A DNA stretch of 64,000 bases from Streptomyces sp. MBT53 (GTDB lineage Bacteria; Actinomycetota; Actinomycetes; Streptomycetales; Streptomycetaceae). The DNA lies in NCBI RefSeq assembly GCF_016654115.1, contig NZ_JAEQAZ010000002.1, positions 62,001-126,000 of the forward strand, given 5' to 3'. Below are positions 50,283-59,039 of this stretch, one piece after another. The notes beneath the pieces are model-generated. The model saw only the letters and a list, made by a program, of their open reading frames with translations, searched no databases and was not told where the DNA came from. Both the position numbers and the translations under genes were made by a program. The number at the start of each line of letters is the position of its first letter. Within the stretch, counting starts at the first letter, position 1.

Positions 50283-51629
50283 TCAGGCGGTCGGGTTGAC
50301 GGTCACCTCGGCCGTGTTGTTCGCGCTGTTCGGGTCGAAGGCGGCGGGCCTGTCGGCGTGGGCGTGGACGATGACGTGGCCGGTCGCGTCGGGGACGACC
50401 CGGTCGATGCGCAGCCGGAACGGGAAGCTGACGTCCGCGCCGGGTCCGGCCCAGATGGGCAGGTCGCAGGCGTAGTGCGGGACGGTCGAGTCGTCGCCCG
50501 CCGACCGGGCGCCGTGGCAGGTGCTGGGCATGGACGTGGCGGTGGTGCCTTCCGGGAGGTAGAAGTCGACCGTGGCGACCGGGTCGCCCGAGCCGGCGTT
50601 GGCGACCCAGGCCGGGCCGTCGTTGGTGAACCGGATGGCGGCGGTGACGGTGTCGCCGGCCGCGCCGCTCACCTCGGTGCCGTGCGCGGCGAAGTCGGCG
50701 GTGTTGTCGGCGTCGATGTTCCAGGCGCGGCCGTTGTCCGAGCTGTCCAGGTCGGTGACGCCGTCGACGGGCTCGATGCCGTAGTCGAACCGCTCGAAGA
50801 GCGCGTGGTCGTTGACGGTGAGTTGCAGCGGCGCGGGCAGTTCGACGGTGGCGCCGGGTGCGATGTCGGTGTCGAAGGCGCAGGTCGCGTGCGTCATGGG
50901 CATGTAGGTGCCAGTGGCGTCCGGCTCGGTGTAGGTGCACTGCGGGTAGCGGGTGACGACGTCGAGGCCGTACGTCGCGTACAGCTGGACCGTGAAGCCG
51001 TGGGCGGTCTCGTTGCCGGTGTTGGTGACGGCGAAGGGCACGGTGATGTCGGTGCCGACCGGGACGCCGGCCCTGTCCTGCTGGGCCTCGATGCCGAGGT
51101 CCGGGCCGGTGCGGACGGTGACGGGGGTCTCGTTGCCCTCCGAAGCGGTGAGGGTGCCGTCGGGTCCGCCGGTGGCCTCGGCGGAGTACTCGATCGTGCC
51201 CTGCGCTCCCACGGCGGCGCCCGCGACGGCCCGCACCTGGAGCTGCACCTCCGCGCTGTAGCGCGTGGGCACGTCCCCGGTGTCGCAGACCGCGACGGTG
51301 CCCGCGCCGTTCGGCGTGCAGTTGTCGGGCCAGGCCACCTCCGCGACCCCGGCGAGCCCGGACACGTCGACGGTCAAGTGACCGTCCGTCACGGTGAAGT
51401 TGTCGTTGTCGTGGTACAGCCCGAGCTTCAGCGTCCGGTACATCGCCGTGCCGTCGGCCGGGGCCACGGTGACCGACTGGTCGTACGGCGCCTGGATCCA
51501 CAGGTTGTCGGTCTGCGGCTCGTCGTCGGCGAAGGCGGACCCGCTCCCGAGACCGGTGAGGACCAGCACCCCCACGGCGCCGGCACAGGCTCCGCGACGC
51601 AAGCGACGCCGGACGGAGACAGATCTCAT
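50283..51629 (-). CDS. Secreted protein with DUF11-like repeats
   Basis: 448 residues from the ATG at 51629 with GGGGGA just upstream (an ATG at 51641 is possible). Signal peptide: RRRLRRGACAGAVGVLVLTG to about AFADDEP. The mature part has DUF11-type immunoglobulin-like beta domains: DITVPFAVTNTGNETAHGFT, then TVTAAIRFTNDGPAWVANAG and DPNSANNTAEVTVNPTA at the end. Cysteines occur in pairs (PQCTYTE/ATCAFD; DNCTPN/AVCDTG), likely disulfides. No LPxTG anchor or membrane segment, so released or wall-associated. Function unknown. Confidence 0.8.
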   Translation of the reverse strand: MRSVSVRRRLRRGACAGAVGVLVLTGLGSGSAFADDEPQTDNLWIQAPYDQSVTVAPADGTAMYRTLKLGLYHDNDNFTVTDGHLTVDVSGLAGVAEVAWPDNCTPNGAGTVAVCDTGDVPTRYSAEVQLQVRAVAGAAVGAQGTIEYSAEATGGPDGTLTASEGNETPVTVRTGPDLGIEAQQDRAGVPVGTDITVPFAVTNTGNETAHGFTVQLYATYGLDVVTRYPQCTYTEPDATGTYMPMTHATCAFDTDIAPGATVELPAPLQLTVNDHALFERFDYGIEPVDGVTDLDSSDNGRAWNIDADNTADFAAHGTEVSGAAGDTVTAAIRFTNDGPAWVANAGSGDPVATVDFYLPEGTTATSMPSTCHGARSAGDDSTVPHYACDLPIWAGPGADVSFPFRLRIDRVVPDATGHVIVHAHADRPAAFDPNSANNTAEVTVNPTA

Positions 51630-51724
51630 GACATCCCCCATTGTTGGTACAGCAGTGACCCCGGCAAGTGCTCGGTGCCGGGCGGGAGTTAGACGATCTG
51701 CCGATACGGAAGGTTGTAGTGGGA

Positions 51725-51754
51725 GGCGTGTCTATACCCTTTGGTAGAGACGCC
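51725..51754. promoter_or_regulatory. Imperfect inverted repeat upstream of the secreted-protein gene
   Basis: GGCGTGTCTATACC faces GGTAGAGACGCC across a 4-base centre, about 95 bp upstream of the start on the - strand. An operator or promoter-near site; weak. Confidence 0.35.
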
Positions 51755-51807
51755 GATCCTCCGCCGCGCCGACGATTCACCGGCCGTCGGCCGGAATGCT
51801 CGTGGCC

Positions 51808-52293
51808 ATGGACATCACTTCGCTCACCGTCGTACTCAGTGTGATCGTGGTCCTCGCCGCCTCGGTCCTCGTCGTCTCCAACGAACCCCCGCTGTGGGTC
51901 TATCTGTTGAGCGGTGCGGGCTCGCTGCCCCTGAGCGGTGTCCTGCTCGGCCTGCCCGCCGTCTCGTCCGTGCTCGTGGACGGTTCAGCGGCCGCTTGGG
52001 GTCTGCGGCTCGCGGCCGCCTCGACCGTCGCGGTCGTGCTGAGCTTCTTCTTCGGCGGGGACGGTCCGGCACTGGGGCCGGGCGAGGGCGGTGACGGCGA
52101 GCGCGAGGACGCAGGCCAGGCAGAGCCAGGCGAAGGTGTCGCCGATCCGGTCGTAGATCGTGGTGACGCCGCGGACGGGCACGTAGGCCACCATGGTCTG
52201 CTGTTCGGTCGTGAAGTAGTCGGTGGTGGCGAGGACATGGCCCTCGTGGTCGTAGGCGGCCGAGACGCCCTCCGCGTCCTGGCGGATCAGTGA
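51808..52293 (+). CDS. Small membrane protein with run-on C-terminus
   Basis: 161 residues from the ATG at 51808 (another ATG at 51796). The first 90 residues have three hydrophobic stretches (LTVVLSVIVVLAASVLVV; LWVYLLSGAGSLPLSGVLL; GLRLAAASTVAVVLSFFF) and coding-type third positions. From about residue 92 the frame continues for 210 bp antisense to the convergent acyltransferase gene and becomes Gly/Asp/Glu-rich, so that part is probably not functional. No family recognised. Confidence 0.45.
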   Translation: MDITSLTVVLSVIVVLAASVLVVSNEPPLWVYLLSGAGSLPLSGVLLGLPAVSSVLVDGSAAAWGLRLAAASTVAVVLSFFFGGDGPALGPGEGGDGEREDAGQAEPGEGVADPVVDRGDAADGHVGHHGLLFGREVVGGGEDMALVVVGGRDALRVLADQ

Positions 52294-53598
52294 GTAGCCG
52301 CCCTCGACGGCCCGCAGGCTCGCCTTCTCGGTGTGTGCGGCTCCGTACTCCCGCCAGTCGTGGGAGGGGACGAGCATGATGTCGGCCCGGGTCCGCATCA
52401 TGGCGGGGAAGTCGGCGTCGTAGCAGATGACATTGGCGATCCGGCCGTACGGGGTGTCGGCGACGGGCACGCGGCCGTCGCCCGGCGTGAACTTCTCGGA
52501 GCCGGGGATGGGGTGGGCCTTCTGGTAGGTCCACAGCACCTTTCCGCGCGGGTCGATGAGGAGCGCCTCGTCCTTGTCGTGGGCGGGTCCGCTCCGGCTG
52601 TAGACGCGGACGCCGATCTCCAGGTAGATGCCCGACCGGCGGGCCCGGTCCTGGGCGGCGGCGACGGCGGCCGGCTCGTGGGCCTCCTGGACCTTGACGG
52701 CCTCCTCGGGCCAGATGACGATCTTCGCTCCGGCGGCGGCCTCGCGCCGGGTGGCGACCAGCAGGTCGTTCTCGACGGCGGTCATGGCGGGTTCGACCGT
52801 CGCGGCGGGCGCGGTGGCGATGTCCAGGACCTTGGAGAACACCGCCTGCTGGGCGTCGGTCACGGCCCGGGCGGGGCTGATTCCGGCGACACGGACGGTG
52901 GAGGCCGTGGAGGGGGCGAGGGCGAGGCGCGCGCCACCGGCGAGTACGACGGTCAGCAGTACGGCCACGTAGACCAGGCCGCCCCGCCAACCGGGCCGTT
53001 CCCAGAGGCGGTTGACGGTGCTGGCGAAGTAGGCGATCAGGAAACCGATCCCCCACGGGCCGGTGACGGAGACGACCTGGAGGAGCGGAAGGTCGCCGTA
53101 CTGGGTGACCGCGAGCGAGCCGTAGGCCGTGCCGAACGGGGACACCACCGTGATCAGGAACTCCGTGGCGGCGACGGCGGCCGGGAAGGCGAGGGCCGCG
53201 ACGCCCGGGCGCAGTCGGCCGGTCAGCAGTCGGTCGGCCAGGAACGGCAGCGTCTGCAGGGCGGCCAGCGCGACGGCGCCCGCGACCACCACCGGGCCGA
53301 AACCGATCGCCGACTCCTGGACCCAGAAGACGGCGGCCACCGCGTGCGCCGCCCAGATCCACAGGGCCCCGGACCAGGCACGGCCGATCCGCGTGAAGCG
53401 CAGCAGGAGCACCAGGGAGATCCAGGCGGCGGCCGGGACGTCCCACCGGCCGCCCACCGCGAACAGCGAGGTCCCGGTGCCGAGCAGGAGCAGGGTCCAC
53501 CTCGCGGCTGGGCGTGAACTCCCTTTCCTGTCACGGGACTTGGTCACCTCAGCCGTGGCGGGAGAAGGGCGGGTCTGTTCTCCGGGGAGGTTCGTCAT
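51985..53598 (-). CDS. lnt: Apolipoprotein N-acyltransferase
   Basis: 537 residues from the ATG at 53598. N-terminal membrane part (about seven helices to residue 225), then a carbon-nitrogen hydrolase domain facing the outside, then a last helix. Catalytic triad Glu in IVIWPEEA (near 298), Lys in WTYQKAHP (near 360), Cys in VICYDADFP (near 392). It adds the third acyl chain to lipoproteins using phospholipid. The final 30 hydrophilic residues overlap the convergent small membrane-protein gene. Confidence 0.9.
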   Translation of the reverse strand: MTNLPGEQTRPSPATAEVTKSRDRKGSSRPAARWTLLLLGTGTSLFAVGGRWDVPAAAWISLVLLLRFTRIGRAWSGALWIWAAHAVAAVFWVQESAIGFGPVVVAGAVALAALQTLPFLADRLLTGRLRPGVAALAFPAAVAATEFLITVVSPFGTAYGSLAVTQYGDLPLLQVVSVTGPWGIGFLIAYFASTVNRLWERPGWRGGLVYVAVLLTVVLAGGARLALAPSTASTVRVAGISPARAVTDAQQAVFSKVLDIATAPAATVEPAMTAVENDLLVATRREAAAGAKIVIWPEEAVKVQEAHEPAAVAAAQDRARRSGIYLEIGVRVYSRSGPAHDKDEALLIDPRGKVLWTYQKAHPIPGSEKFTPGDGRVPVADTPYGRIANVICYDADFPAMMRTRADIMLVPSHDWREYGAAHTEKASLRAVEGGYSLIRQDAEGVSAAYDHEGHVLATTDYFTTEQQTMVAYVPVRGVTTIYDRIGDTFAWLCLACVLALAVTALARPQCRTVPAEEEAQHDRDGRGGREPQTPSGR

Positions 53599-53735
53599 GG
53601 GGAACGACGCTAGGAGTGCGGGACCCCATGGCGCCTCCGTCCCCGCGGCGATCTCCTGCGGGACCGCGCAACCATCGATGCGCGACCGGCGGAGGATCCG
53701 GCCGAACTGCCGCTGCCCTAGCCTGATGAACTGAG

Positions 53736-54953
53736 ATGGTCATGGAGACGAGGGCCCTGCCACGGGCCGCACAGCGCTGGTTCGCCGCCCGGCCGCGACT
53801 GACGGATGTCGCGCTCGGCGGCGGCCTGACGCTGTTCGACATGGCCACCGTGCTCGGCCGCAGCCCCACGCCGAGCGCATGGGCCGTGGCCCTGTGGGGA
53901 GCGCAGACCGTCCCGCTGCTGTGGCGGCGGACCCGTCCCCGTACCGTCCTGGCCGCGATGACCGTCCTCTACGTCGCCTTCCAGGTGCTCGGGCCGATCC
54001 CGGGGAAGATCCCCGGCCCGTTCCTGCTGATGATCGGGGTGTACGCCCTCGCCCGGTACGAACCGGTCGCGGCCAGCGTGCCGGGGACTCTGCTGTGCCT
54101 CGCCTCCGCCATGACCGCCGACGCTCTCAGCGGGCACTGGCAGACACCGCACCTCGGGTCGCTCGAGCCGATCAGCGCCACCACGTTCGTCTTCTTCTTC
54201 GCCCTCGCCTGGACCCTGGGACACGGCAGACGCAGGATCGGCGCCGACGCCGACCGGCTGCGCGACCTCAACCGCCGGCTCAGGGCCGAGCAGGAGCTCA
54301 ACGCCCGGCAGGCGGCGATCGCCGAGCGGGCGCGTATCGCCCGCGATCTGCACGACGTCGTCGCCCACCACGTCAGCGCCATCGCCGTACAGGCCCGGGC
54401 CGCGCAGGACGTCATGGACGACGATCCGCCCCTCGCGGCTCAGGGGGTCGAGTTGATCGCCACCACCGCCGACACCGCGCTCGTCGAGATGCGGCGCCTG
54501 CTCGGGCTGCTGTCGTTCCGGGAGCGGGAACTCGCGCCCGAACCGTCCCTCGACCACCTCGACACCCTCATCGACGCCGCCCGGTCGGCGGGGTGCCGGG
54601 TGACGTACGCGCCGGAGATCCGGGCGGGGGCGGCGCCGTCCGCGGGGATGCGGGTCTCGGCGTACCGGATCGTGCAGGAGGCGCTGACCAACGTGGTCAA
54701 GCACGCGGGGCCCGTGGATGTGCTGGTCAGCGTGTGCGGCGACGACAGCGGCCTCGTCATCGAGGTGCGCAACGACCCGGCCGCTCCGGGGCACCGGTCC
54801 GTCACCGGATCCGGCCGGGGGCTCGTCGGCATGCGGGAACGCGTGGCGGCCTTCGACGGTGAGCTGGCGGCAGGGCCGCGCGCGGACGGCGGCTGGGGGC
54901 TGCGCGCCGTCCTGTGCGGGACGGCGCCACGAACCGCGGAGGCGGCCGGATGA
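53736..54953 (+). CDS. Sensor histidine kinase, NarL-type (HisKA_3)
   Basis: 405 residues. Four to five N-terminal hydrophobic segments, then a dimerisation helix with the phosphorylated His in RARIARDLHDVVAHHVSAIA, and an ATPase domain with the N box RIVQEALTNVVKHAG and G boxes GRGLVGMRERV. This DesK/LiaS-like architecture lacks a large extracellular sensor, so it probably senses membrane state or an envelope signal. Its stop overlaps the response-regulator start by 4 bp. Confidence 0.92.
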   Translation: MVMETRALPRAAQRWFAARPRLTDVALGGGLTLFDMATVLGRSPTPSAWAVALWGAQTVPLLWRRTRPRTVLAAMTVLYVAFQVLGPIPGKIPGPFLLMIGVYALARYEPVAASVPGTLLCLASAMTADALSGHWQTPHLGSLEPISATTFVFFFALAWTLGHGRRRIGADADRLRDLNRRLRAEQELNARQAAIAERARIARDLHDVVAHHVSAIAVQARAAQDVMDDDPPLAAQGVELIATTADTALVEMRRLLGLLSFRERELAPEPSLDHLDTLIDAARSAGCRVTYAPEIRAGAAPSAGMRVSAYRIVQEALTNVVKHAGPVDVLVSVCGDDSGLVIEVRNDPAAPGHRSVTGSGRGLVGMRERVAAFDGELAAGPRADGGWGLRAVLCGTAPRTAEAAG

Positions 54954-55648
54954 CCGTACGTGTGCTCGTCGTCGACGACCAGGAGATCGTCCGGACCGCG
55001 CTGCGGCTGGTCATCGACCGCCGGGAGGGCCTGTCTGTCGTCGGCGAGGCGGCGGACGGTGAACAGGCCGTGGCGCGGGCGGTCGAACTCCGGCCCGACG
55101 TCGTGCTGATGGACGTACGCATGCCCGGCACGACCGGCGTCGAGGCCACCCGGCGCATCGTCCGCGACTGGCCCGGGCCGGGGCCCGCGCCGCGGGTCGT
55201 CGTCCTCACCACGTTCGACCTGGACGAGTACGTGCACGCGGCGCTTCGCGCGGGCGCGGCCGGCTTCCTGCTGAAGAACAGCCGTCCCGACGACCTCGCC
55301 CGCGCCCTCCACGCGGCGGTCGACGGGGAGCCCGTGCTCGCGCCGAGCGTCACGCGTCGGCTCATCGACACCCTGACCGCGGTGCCCACCGCGCTCCTCC
55401 CCGGCACCCCGGACACGCCACCGGCACCCGGCGAGCCCGCGCTGACGGAACTGCTCACCGAGCGCGAACTGCAGGTCCTCGTCCTGGTCGCGCGCGGCCT
55501 CTCCAACTCCCGGATCGCCTCCGACCTCGGGCTCAGCGAGGCGAACGTGAAGAGCCGCGTCAACCGCATCCTCACCCGCCTCGGCCTCGACAACCGGGTG
55601 CAGGCCGCCCTGATCGCGCAGCGCGCGGGCCTCACGGGAACCCCGTGA
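54950..55648 (+). CDS. Response regulator, NarL/FixJ family
   Basis: 232 residues from the ATG at 54950 (ATGA overlap). Receiver domain VRVLVVDDQEIVRTALRLVI, phosphorylation Asp in DVVLMDVRMPG (about 54), Thr/Ser in VVVLTTFD and Lys in GFLLKNS. LuxR-type DNA-binding domain: LTERELQVLVLVARGLSNSR and NVKSRVNRILTRLGLDNRVQ. The output partner of the kinase directly upstream; target genes are unknown. Confidence 0.94.
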   Translation: MTVRVLVVDDQEIVRTALRLVIDRREGLSVVGEAADGEQAVARAVELRPDVVLMDVRMPGTTGVEATRRIVRDWPGPGPAPRVVVLTTFDLDEYVHAALRAGAAGFLLKNSRPDDLARALHAAVDGEPVLAPSVTRRLIDTLTAVPTALLPGTPDTPPAPGEPALTELLTERELQVLVLVARGLSNSRIASDLGLSEANVKSRVNRILTRLGLDNRVQAALIAQRAGLTGTP

Positions 55649-55723
55649 GCAGGTCTTACGGACCGATGACACGGCGGCCGTGACACTGCCGCCCGCCGGG
55701 TCCGCGGTCCTAGCGTCTGACCC

Positions 55724-56722
55724 ATGCGAGTACTGGTCACCGGCGGTGCCGGGTTCATCGGGTCCCATGTCGTCGAGGCGCTGACCGCACGCGGGCACGA
55801 AGCGGTCGTCTTCGACCTGCGCGACGGCCACGAGGTGCGCAATCCCCAGGCGGTCGCGTCCGCGCTGCCGGGCGTCGACGCCGTATGCCATCAGGCGGCG
55901 AAGGTCGGACTGGGCACGGGATTCGGCGACGCGCCCGACTATGTCTCCCACAACGACCTCGGCACGGCCGTGCTGCTCAGCGCGATGGCCGAGGCGGGGG
56001 TGCGCCGACTGGTGCTCGCCGGGTCGATGGTCGTCTACGGCGAGGGCGCCTACACCTGCGAGCGGCACGGCCCCGTACGGCCGGGGCCCCGAGCCGCGGC
56101 CGACCTGGACGCCGGGTGCTTCGAGCCCCGATGTCCGCGCTGCGGCGAGGAGTTGACGCCGGGACTGGTGGGCGAGGACGCTCCGGTCGATCCCCGCAAC
56201 GTGTACGCGACGACCAAGCTGACCCAGGAGCATCTGGCGGCGAACTGGGCGCGCGCCACGGGTGGTTCGGCCGTCTCGCTGCGCTACCACAACGTGTACG
56301 GCCCGAGGATGCCGCGCGACACCCCGTACGCCGGGGTCGCCTCCTTCTTCCGGTCCGCACTCGCCCGTGGCGAGGCCCCGAAGGTGTTCGAGGACGGCGG
56401 CCAGCGGCGGGACTTCGTACATGTACGGGACGTCGCGGGGGCCAACGTGACGGCGCTGGAGTCCGAGTCCCGGGCGGGGGCGCTGACCGCGTACAACACC
56501 GGCAGCGGGGACCCGCACACGGTCGGCGAGATGGCGCACGCGCTGGCCGCCGCGTACGGCGGGCCCGAGCCCGTGGTCACCGGGGAGTACCGGCTCGGCG
56601 ACGTCCGCCACATCACGGCGGACTCGTCCCGGCTGCGGGCCGAGCTGGGCTGGAAGGCGGAGGTCGGATTCCCGGAGGGGATGCGGGAGTTCGCGGTGTC
56701 GAAGCTGCGCGGGGAGCGGTAG
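55724..56722 (+). CDS. NAD-dependent sugar epimerase/dehydratase with a four-Cys insert
   Basis: 332 residues. Extended SDR: VTGGAGFIGSHVVEALTARG at the N-terminus, active-site NVYATTK (YxxxK), SMVVYGEG holding the Ser, and RYHNVYGPRMPRDTPYAG for the nucleotide-sugar side. Between residues 112 and 140 it has Cys112, Cys132, Cys137 and Cys140 (CPRCGEEL), a zinc-knuckle-like insert unusual in this family. Probably acts on an NDP-sugar used by the glycosyltransferases further right. Confidence 0.87.
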   Translation: MRVLVTGGAGFIGSHVVEALTARGHEAVVFDLRDGHEVRNPQAVASALPGVDAVCHQAAKVGLGTGFGDAPDYVSHNDLGTAVLLSAMAEAGVRRLVLAGSMVVYGEGAYTCERHGPVRPGPRAAADLDAGCFEPRCPRCGEELTPGLVGEDAPVDPRNVYATTKLTQEHLAANWARATGGSAVSLRYHNVYGPRMPRDTPYAGVASFFRSALARGEAPKVFEDGGQRRDFVHVRDVAGANVTALESESRAGALTAYNTGSGDPHTVGEMAHALAAAYGGPEPVVTGEYRLGDVRHITADSSRLRAELGWKAEVGFPEGMREFAVSKLRGER

Positions 56723-56866
56723 CGGCTGGGCGGCCGGGGCGCTCCTGCGTTCGCCGCCCGGCGGCCGCCCCTCGGCCTGTCTTTCGGCTCGGCCCGGCGA
56801 CTGTCGCTCGCGGCCCTGCCGGGCGGCTGCCCCCTCGGCCTGGCCAGCGGCTGTCCCCGGCCCGAC

Positions 56867-57030
56867 CTGGCGCCGTCCCTCGGTCCGATCCCACGCCTGT
56901 CTCCGGTCCGATCCGACGCCTGCCCCCGCCCTGACCTGGCGCCGGCCCTCGGTCCGGCCCGGCGGCTGTCCCTCGGTCCGATCCGACGCCTGCTCCCGGT
57001 CCGGCCTGGCGCTGTCCCTCGGTCCGGCCG
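56867..57030. repeat. Imperfect 69-70-bp tandem repeat
   Basis: CTGGCGCCGTCCCTCGGTCC (56867), CTGGCGCCGGCCCTCGGTCC (56936) and CTGGCGCTGTCCCTCGGTCC (57006) mark three starts of a degenerate tandem unit that also contains GGTCCGATCCGACGCCTG. Located in the 332-bp gap 56723-57054 between two convergent genes; the whole gap is extremely C-rich on this strand and has no gene. Confidence 0.75.
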
Positions 57031-57054
57031 GGCGGCCGAGGGAGCCTGCGGTGT

Positions 57055-58167
57055 TCAGCCCTCGGCCATCGGCAGTGTCACCTCGAAGCGGCAGCCGCCG
57101 GACACGTTCCGTACGGCGGCCCGGCCCTGGTGGGCCTCGACGATGCCGCGCACGATCGCCAGGCCCAGGCCCGCCCCCGCCGGAGGCGTCCGCGCGTGGG
57201 TGCCGCGCCAGCCCGTGTCGAAGACTCGGGGCAGATCCTCCTCCGGGATACCGCCGCAGCCGTCCGTCACGGACAGCACCACGCCCTCGGCGGACCGCTC
57301 GGCGGCGACCGCGACCGTGCCGTCGGCCGGTGTCCGCCGGATCGCGTTGACCAGCAGGTTTCCCAGCACCCGGCTCATCTCGCGGCCGTCCACCTCGACC
57401 GGCACCGCCACGATCCGGTCGCCGACCAGCCGTACCCCGTGCTCGCGGGCGAGGGGGTCCGCGCCGGCGAGGGCGTCGCCGATCAGGTCGTAGAGCGACA
57501 TCCGCGACGGGGAGAGCGTGAGGGTCCCGGCGTGTATGCGGGAGAGTTCGAAGAGGTCGCCGACCATGTCGTTGAGGCGTTCGACCTCGGTGCGGATCTG
57601 GCGCAGATAGCGGTCGGGGTCGGCGGCGACGCCGTCCTCCAGGGCCTCGGACATCGCGCGCAGTCCGGCGAGCGGGGTGCGCAGATCGTGGGAGATCCAG
57701 GCGACGAGTTCGCGGCGCGAGGACTCCAACGCGCGTTCGCGGTCCCGGGATTCGGCGAGCTTGGCGCTGGTCGCGGCCAACTCCCGGCTCAGGTCGGCCA
57801 GTTCGGCCGTCGCCGCGCCCTCGGGTGCCGAGAAGTCGCCGCCGTCGCCGAAGTCCCGTGCGGCGCGCGTGAGTTCACGGCTGCCGGCGACGACCCAGCG
57901 GCCGAGCAGCAGCGCCGTGAGCAGGGAGACCACGGCCGCCATGGCGACGACGGTGGTGACGACGGACAGGTCGTGCGAGGACAGGAACATCGCCTGGGCC
58001 ACCGCCAGCGTGCCCGCGAACATCGCCGTCACCGCGACCGCGGCGACCACGGACACGGACGCGGTGAGCGACCGCCGGCGCAGCAGCCAGAGCGCGCCCG
58101 CGCCGAGCACCCCGGCCCCGGCGGCGCCCAGAAAGGCGAACAGGGCGATGAGGACCATGTCGCGCAT
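57055..58167 (-). CDS. Sensor histidine kinase, OmpR-type partner
   Basis: 370 residues from the ATG at 58167, preceded by GGAAGG. Two to four N-terminal helices, a HAMP-like linker (RELTRAARDFGDGGDFSAPE), H-box LVAWISHDLRTPLAGLRAMS with the phosphorylated His, N box VLGNLLVNAIRRTPADG, and G boxes TDGCGGIPEEDLP and GAGLGLAIVRGIVEAHQG. It follows its response regulator by 2 bp. Confidence 0.94.
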   Translation of the reverse strand: MRDMVLIALFAFLGAAGAGVLGAGALWLLRRRSLTASVSVVAAVAVTAMFAGTLAVAQAMFLSSHDLSVVTTVVAMAAVVSLLTALLLGRWVVAGSRELTRAARDFGDGGDFSAPEGAATAELADLSRELAATSAKLAESRDRERALESSRRELVAWISHDLRTPLAGLRAMSEALEDGVAADPDRYLRQIRTEVERLNDMVGDLFELSRIHAGTLTLSPSRMSLYDLIGDALAGADPLAREHGVRLVGDRIVAVPVEVDGREMSRVLGNLLVNAIRRTPADGTVAVAAERSAEGVVLSVTDGCGGIPEEDLPRVFDTGWRGTHARTPPAGAGLGLAIVRGIVEAHQGRAAVRNVSGGCRFEVTLPMAEG

Positions 58168-58169
58168 GA

Positions 58170-58925
58170 TCAGCCTTCCTCTACGGAGCCGGTGCGGGCG
58201 GGCTCGAAGCGGTAGCCGACGCCCCACACCGTCTGGATCAGGCGGGGTCTGGCGGGGTCGTCCTCGACCTTGCCGCGCAGCCGTCGCACATGCACGGTGA
58301 CGGTCGACAGGTCGCCGAAGTCCCATCCCCAGACCTCCCGCATCAGGTCCTCCCGGCTGAAGGCGCGCCCGGGGTGCCGTAGGAAGAAGGCGAGGAGGTC
58401 GAACTCCCGGAGGGTGAGGGCGAGTTCGGTGCCGTTCTTGGTGGCGCGGCGGGCGGCGGGGTCGGCGGTGAGTCCCGCCGAGCGCAGGGGACGGGTCACG
58501 GCCGGGGGGCCGCTGCGGCGCAGGACGGACTCCACGCGGAGGACGAGTTCGCGTGGGCTGAACGGCTTGGTCACGTAGTCGTCGGCGCCGACCTCCAGGC
58601 CCAGGATCCGGTCGTCCTCGTCGCCGCGCGCGGTGAGCATGATGACCGGCACAGGTCCGTGGCCGCGCAGCCGACGGCACACCTCCAGGCCGTCCATGCC
58701 CGGCAGCATCAGGTCGAGGACCACCAGGTCCGGCCAGTGCGCGGCGGCGCGGGCGAGCGCGCCCGGCCCGTCCTCGGCGCGGTCCACGACGTATCCGGCG
58801 CGGTCGAGGTATCCGGAGACGACCTCGGCGACGGTCGGGTCGTCGTCGACCACGAGGACGCGCGTCGGGTGGGCCTGCCCGCTCTCGACGGGCACGGCAC
58901 CTGGGGATTCGTACGGCTGCTGCAT
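58170..58925 (-). CDS. Response regulator, OmpR/PhoB family
   Basis: 251 residues. Receiver domain TRVLVVDDDPTVAEVVSGYL with phosphorylation Asp in DLVVLDLMLPGMDG (about 71) and Lys in DDYVTKPFSPRELV; a C-terminal winged helix with ELALTLREFDLLAFFLRHPG and VTVHVRRLRGKVEDDPARP. First gene of the two-gene operon with the kinase. It is divergent from the glycosyltransferase cluster at 59040, which it may regulate. Confidence 0.95.
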   Translation of the reverse strand: MQQPYESPGAVPVESGQAHPTRVLVVDDDPTVAEVVSGYLDRAGYVVDRAEDGPGALARAAAHWPDLVVLDLMLPGMDGLEVCRRLRGHGPVPVIMLTARGDEDDRILGLEVGADDYVTKPFSPRELVLRVESVLRRSGPPAVTRPLRSAGLTADPAARRATKNGTELALTLREFDLLAFFLRHPGRAFSREDLMREVWGWDFGDLSTVTVHVRRLRGKVEDDPARPRLIQTVWGVGYRFEPARTGSVEEG

Positions 58926-59039
58926 GTCATCAAGGGTCCCACCGGCCGCGCCCGCCTTCCGAATCCGCTGCCCCGACGTCCGTGTTTCGTAAGGAACCGA
59001 AGCCCGTTATGCCGGATTCACGCTCGTAGGGTGAAAGCC

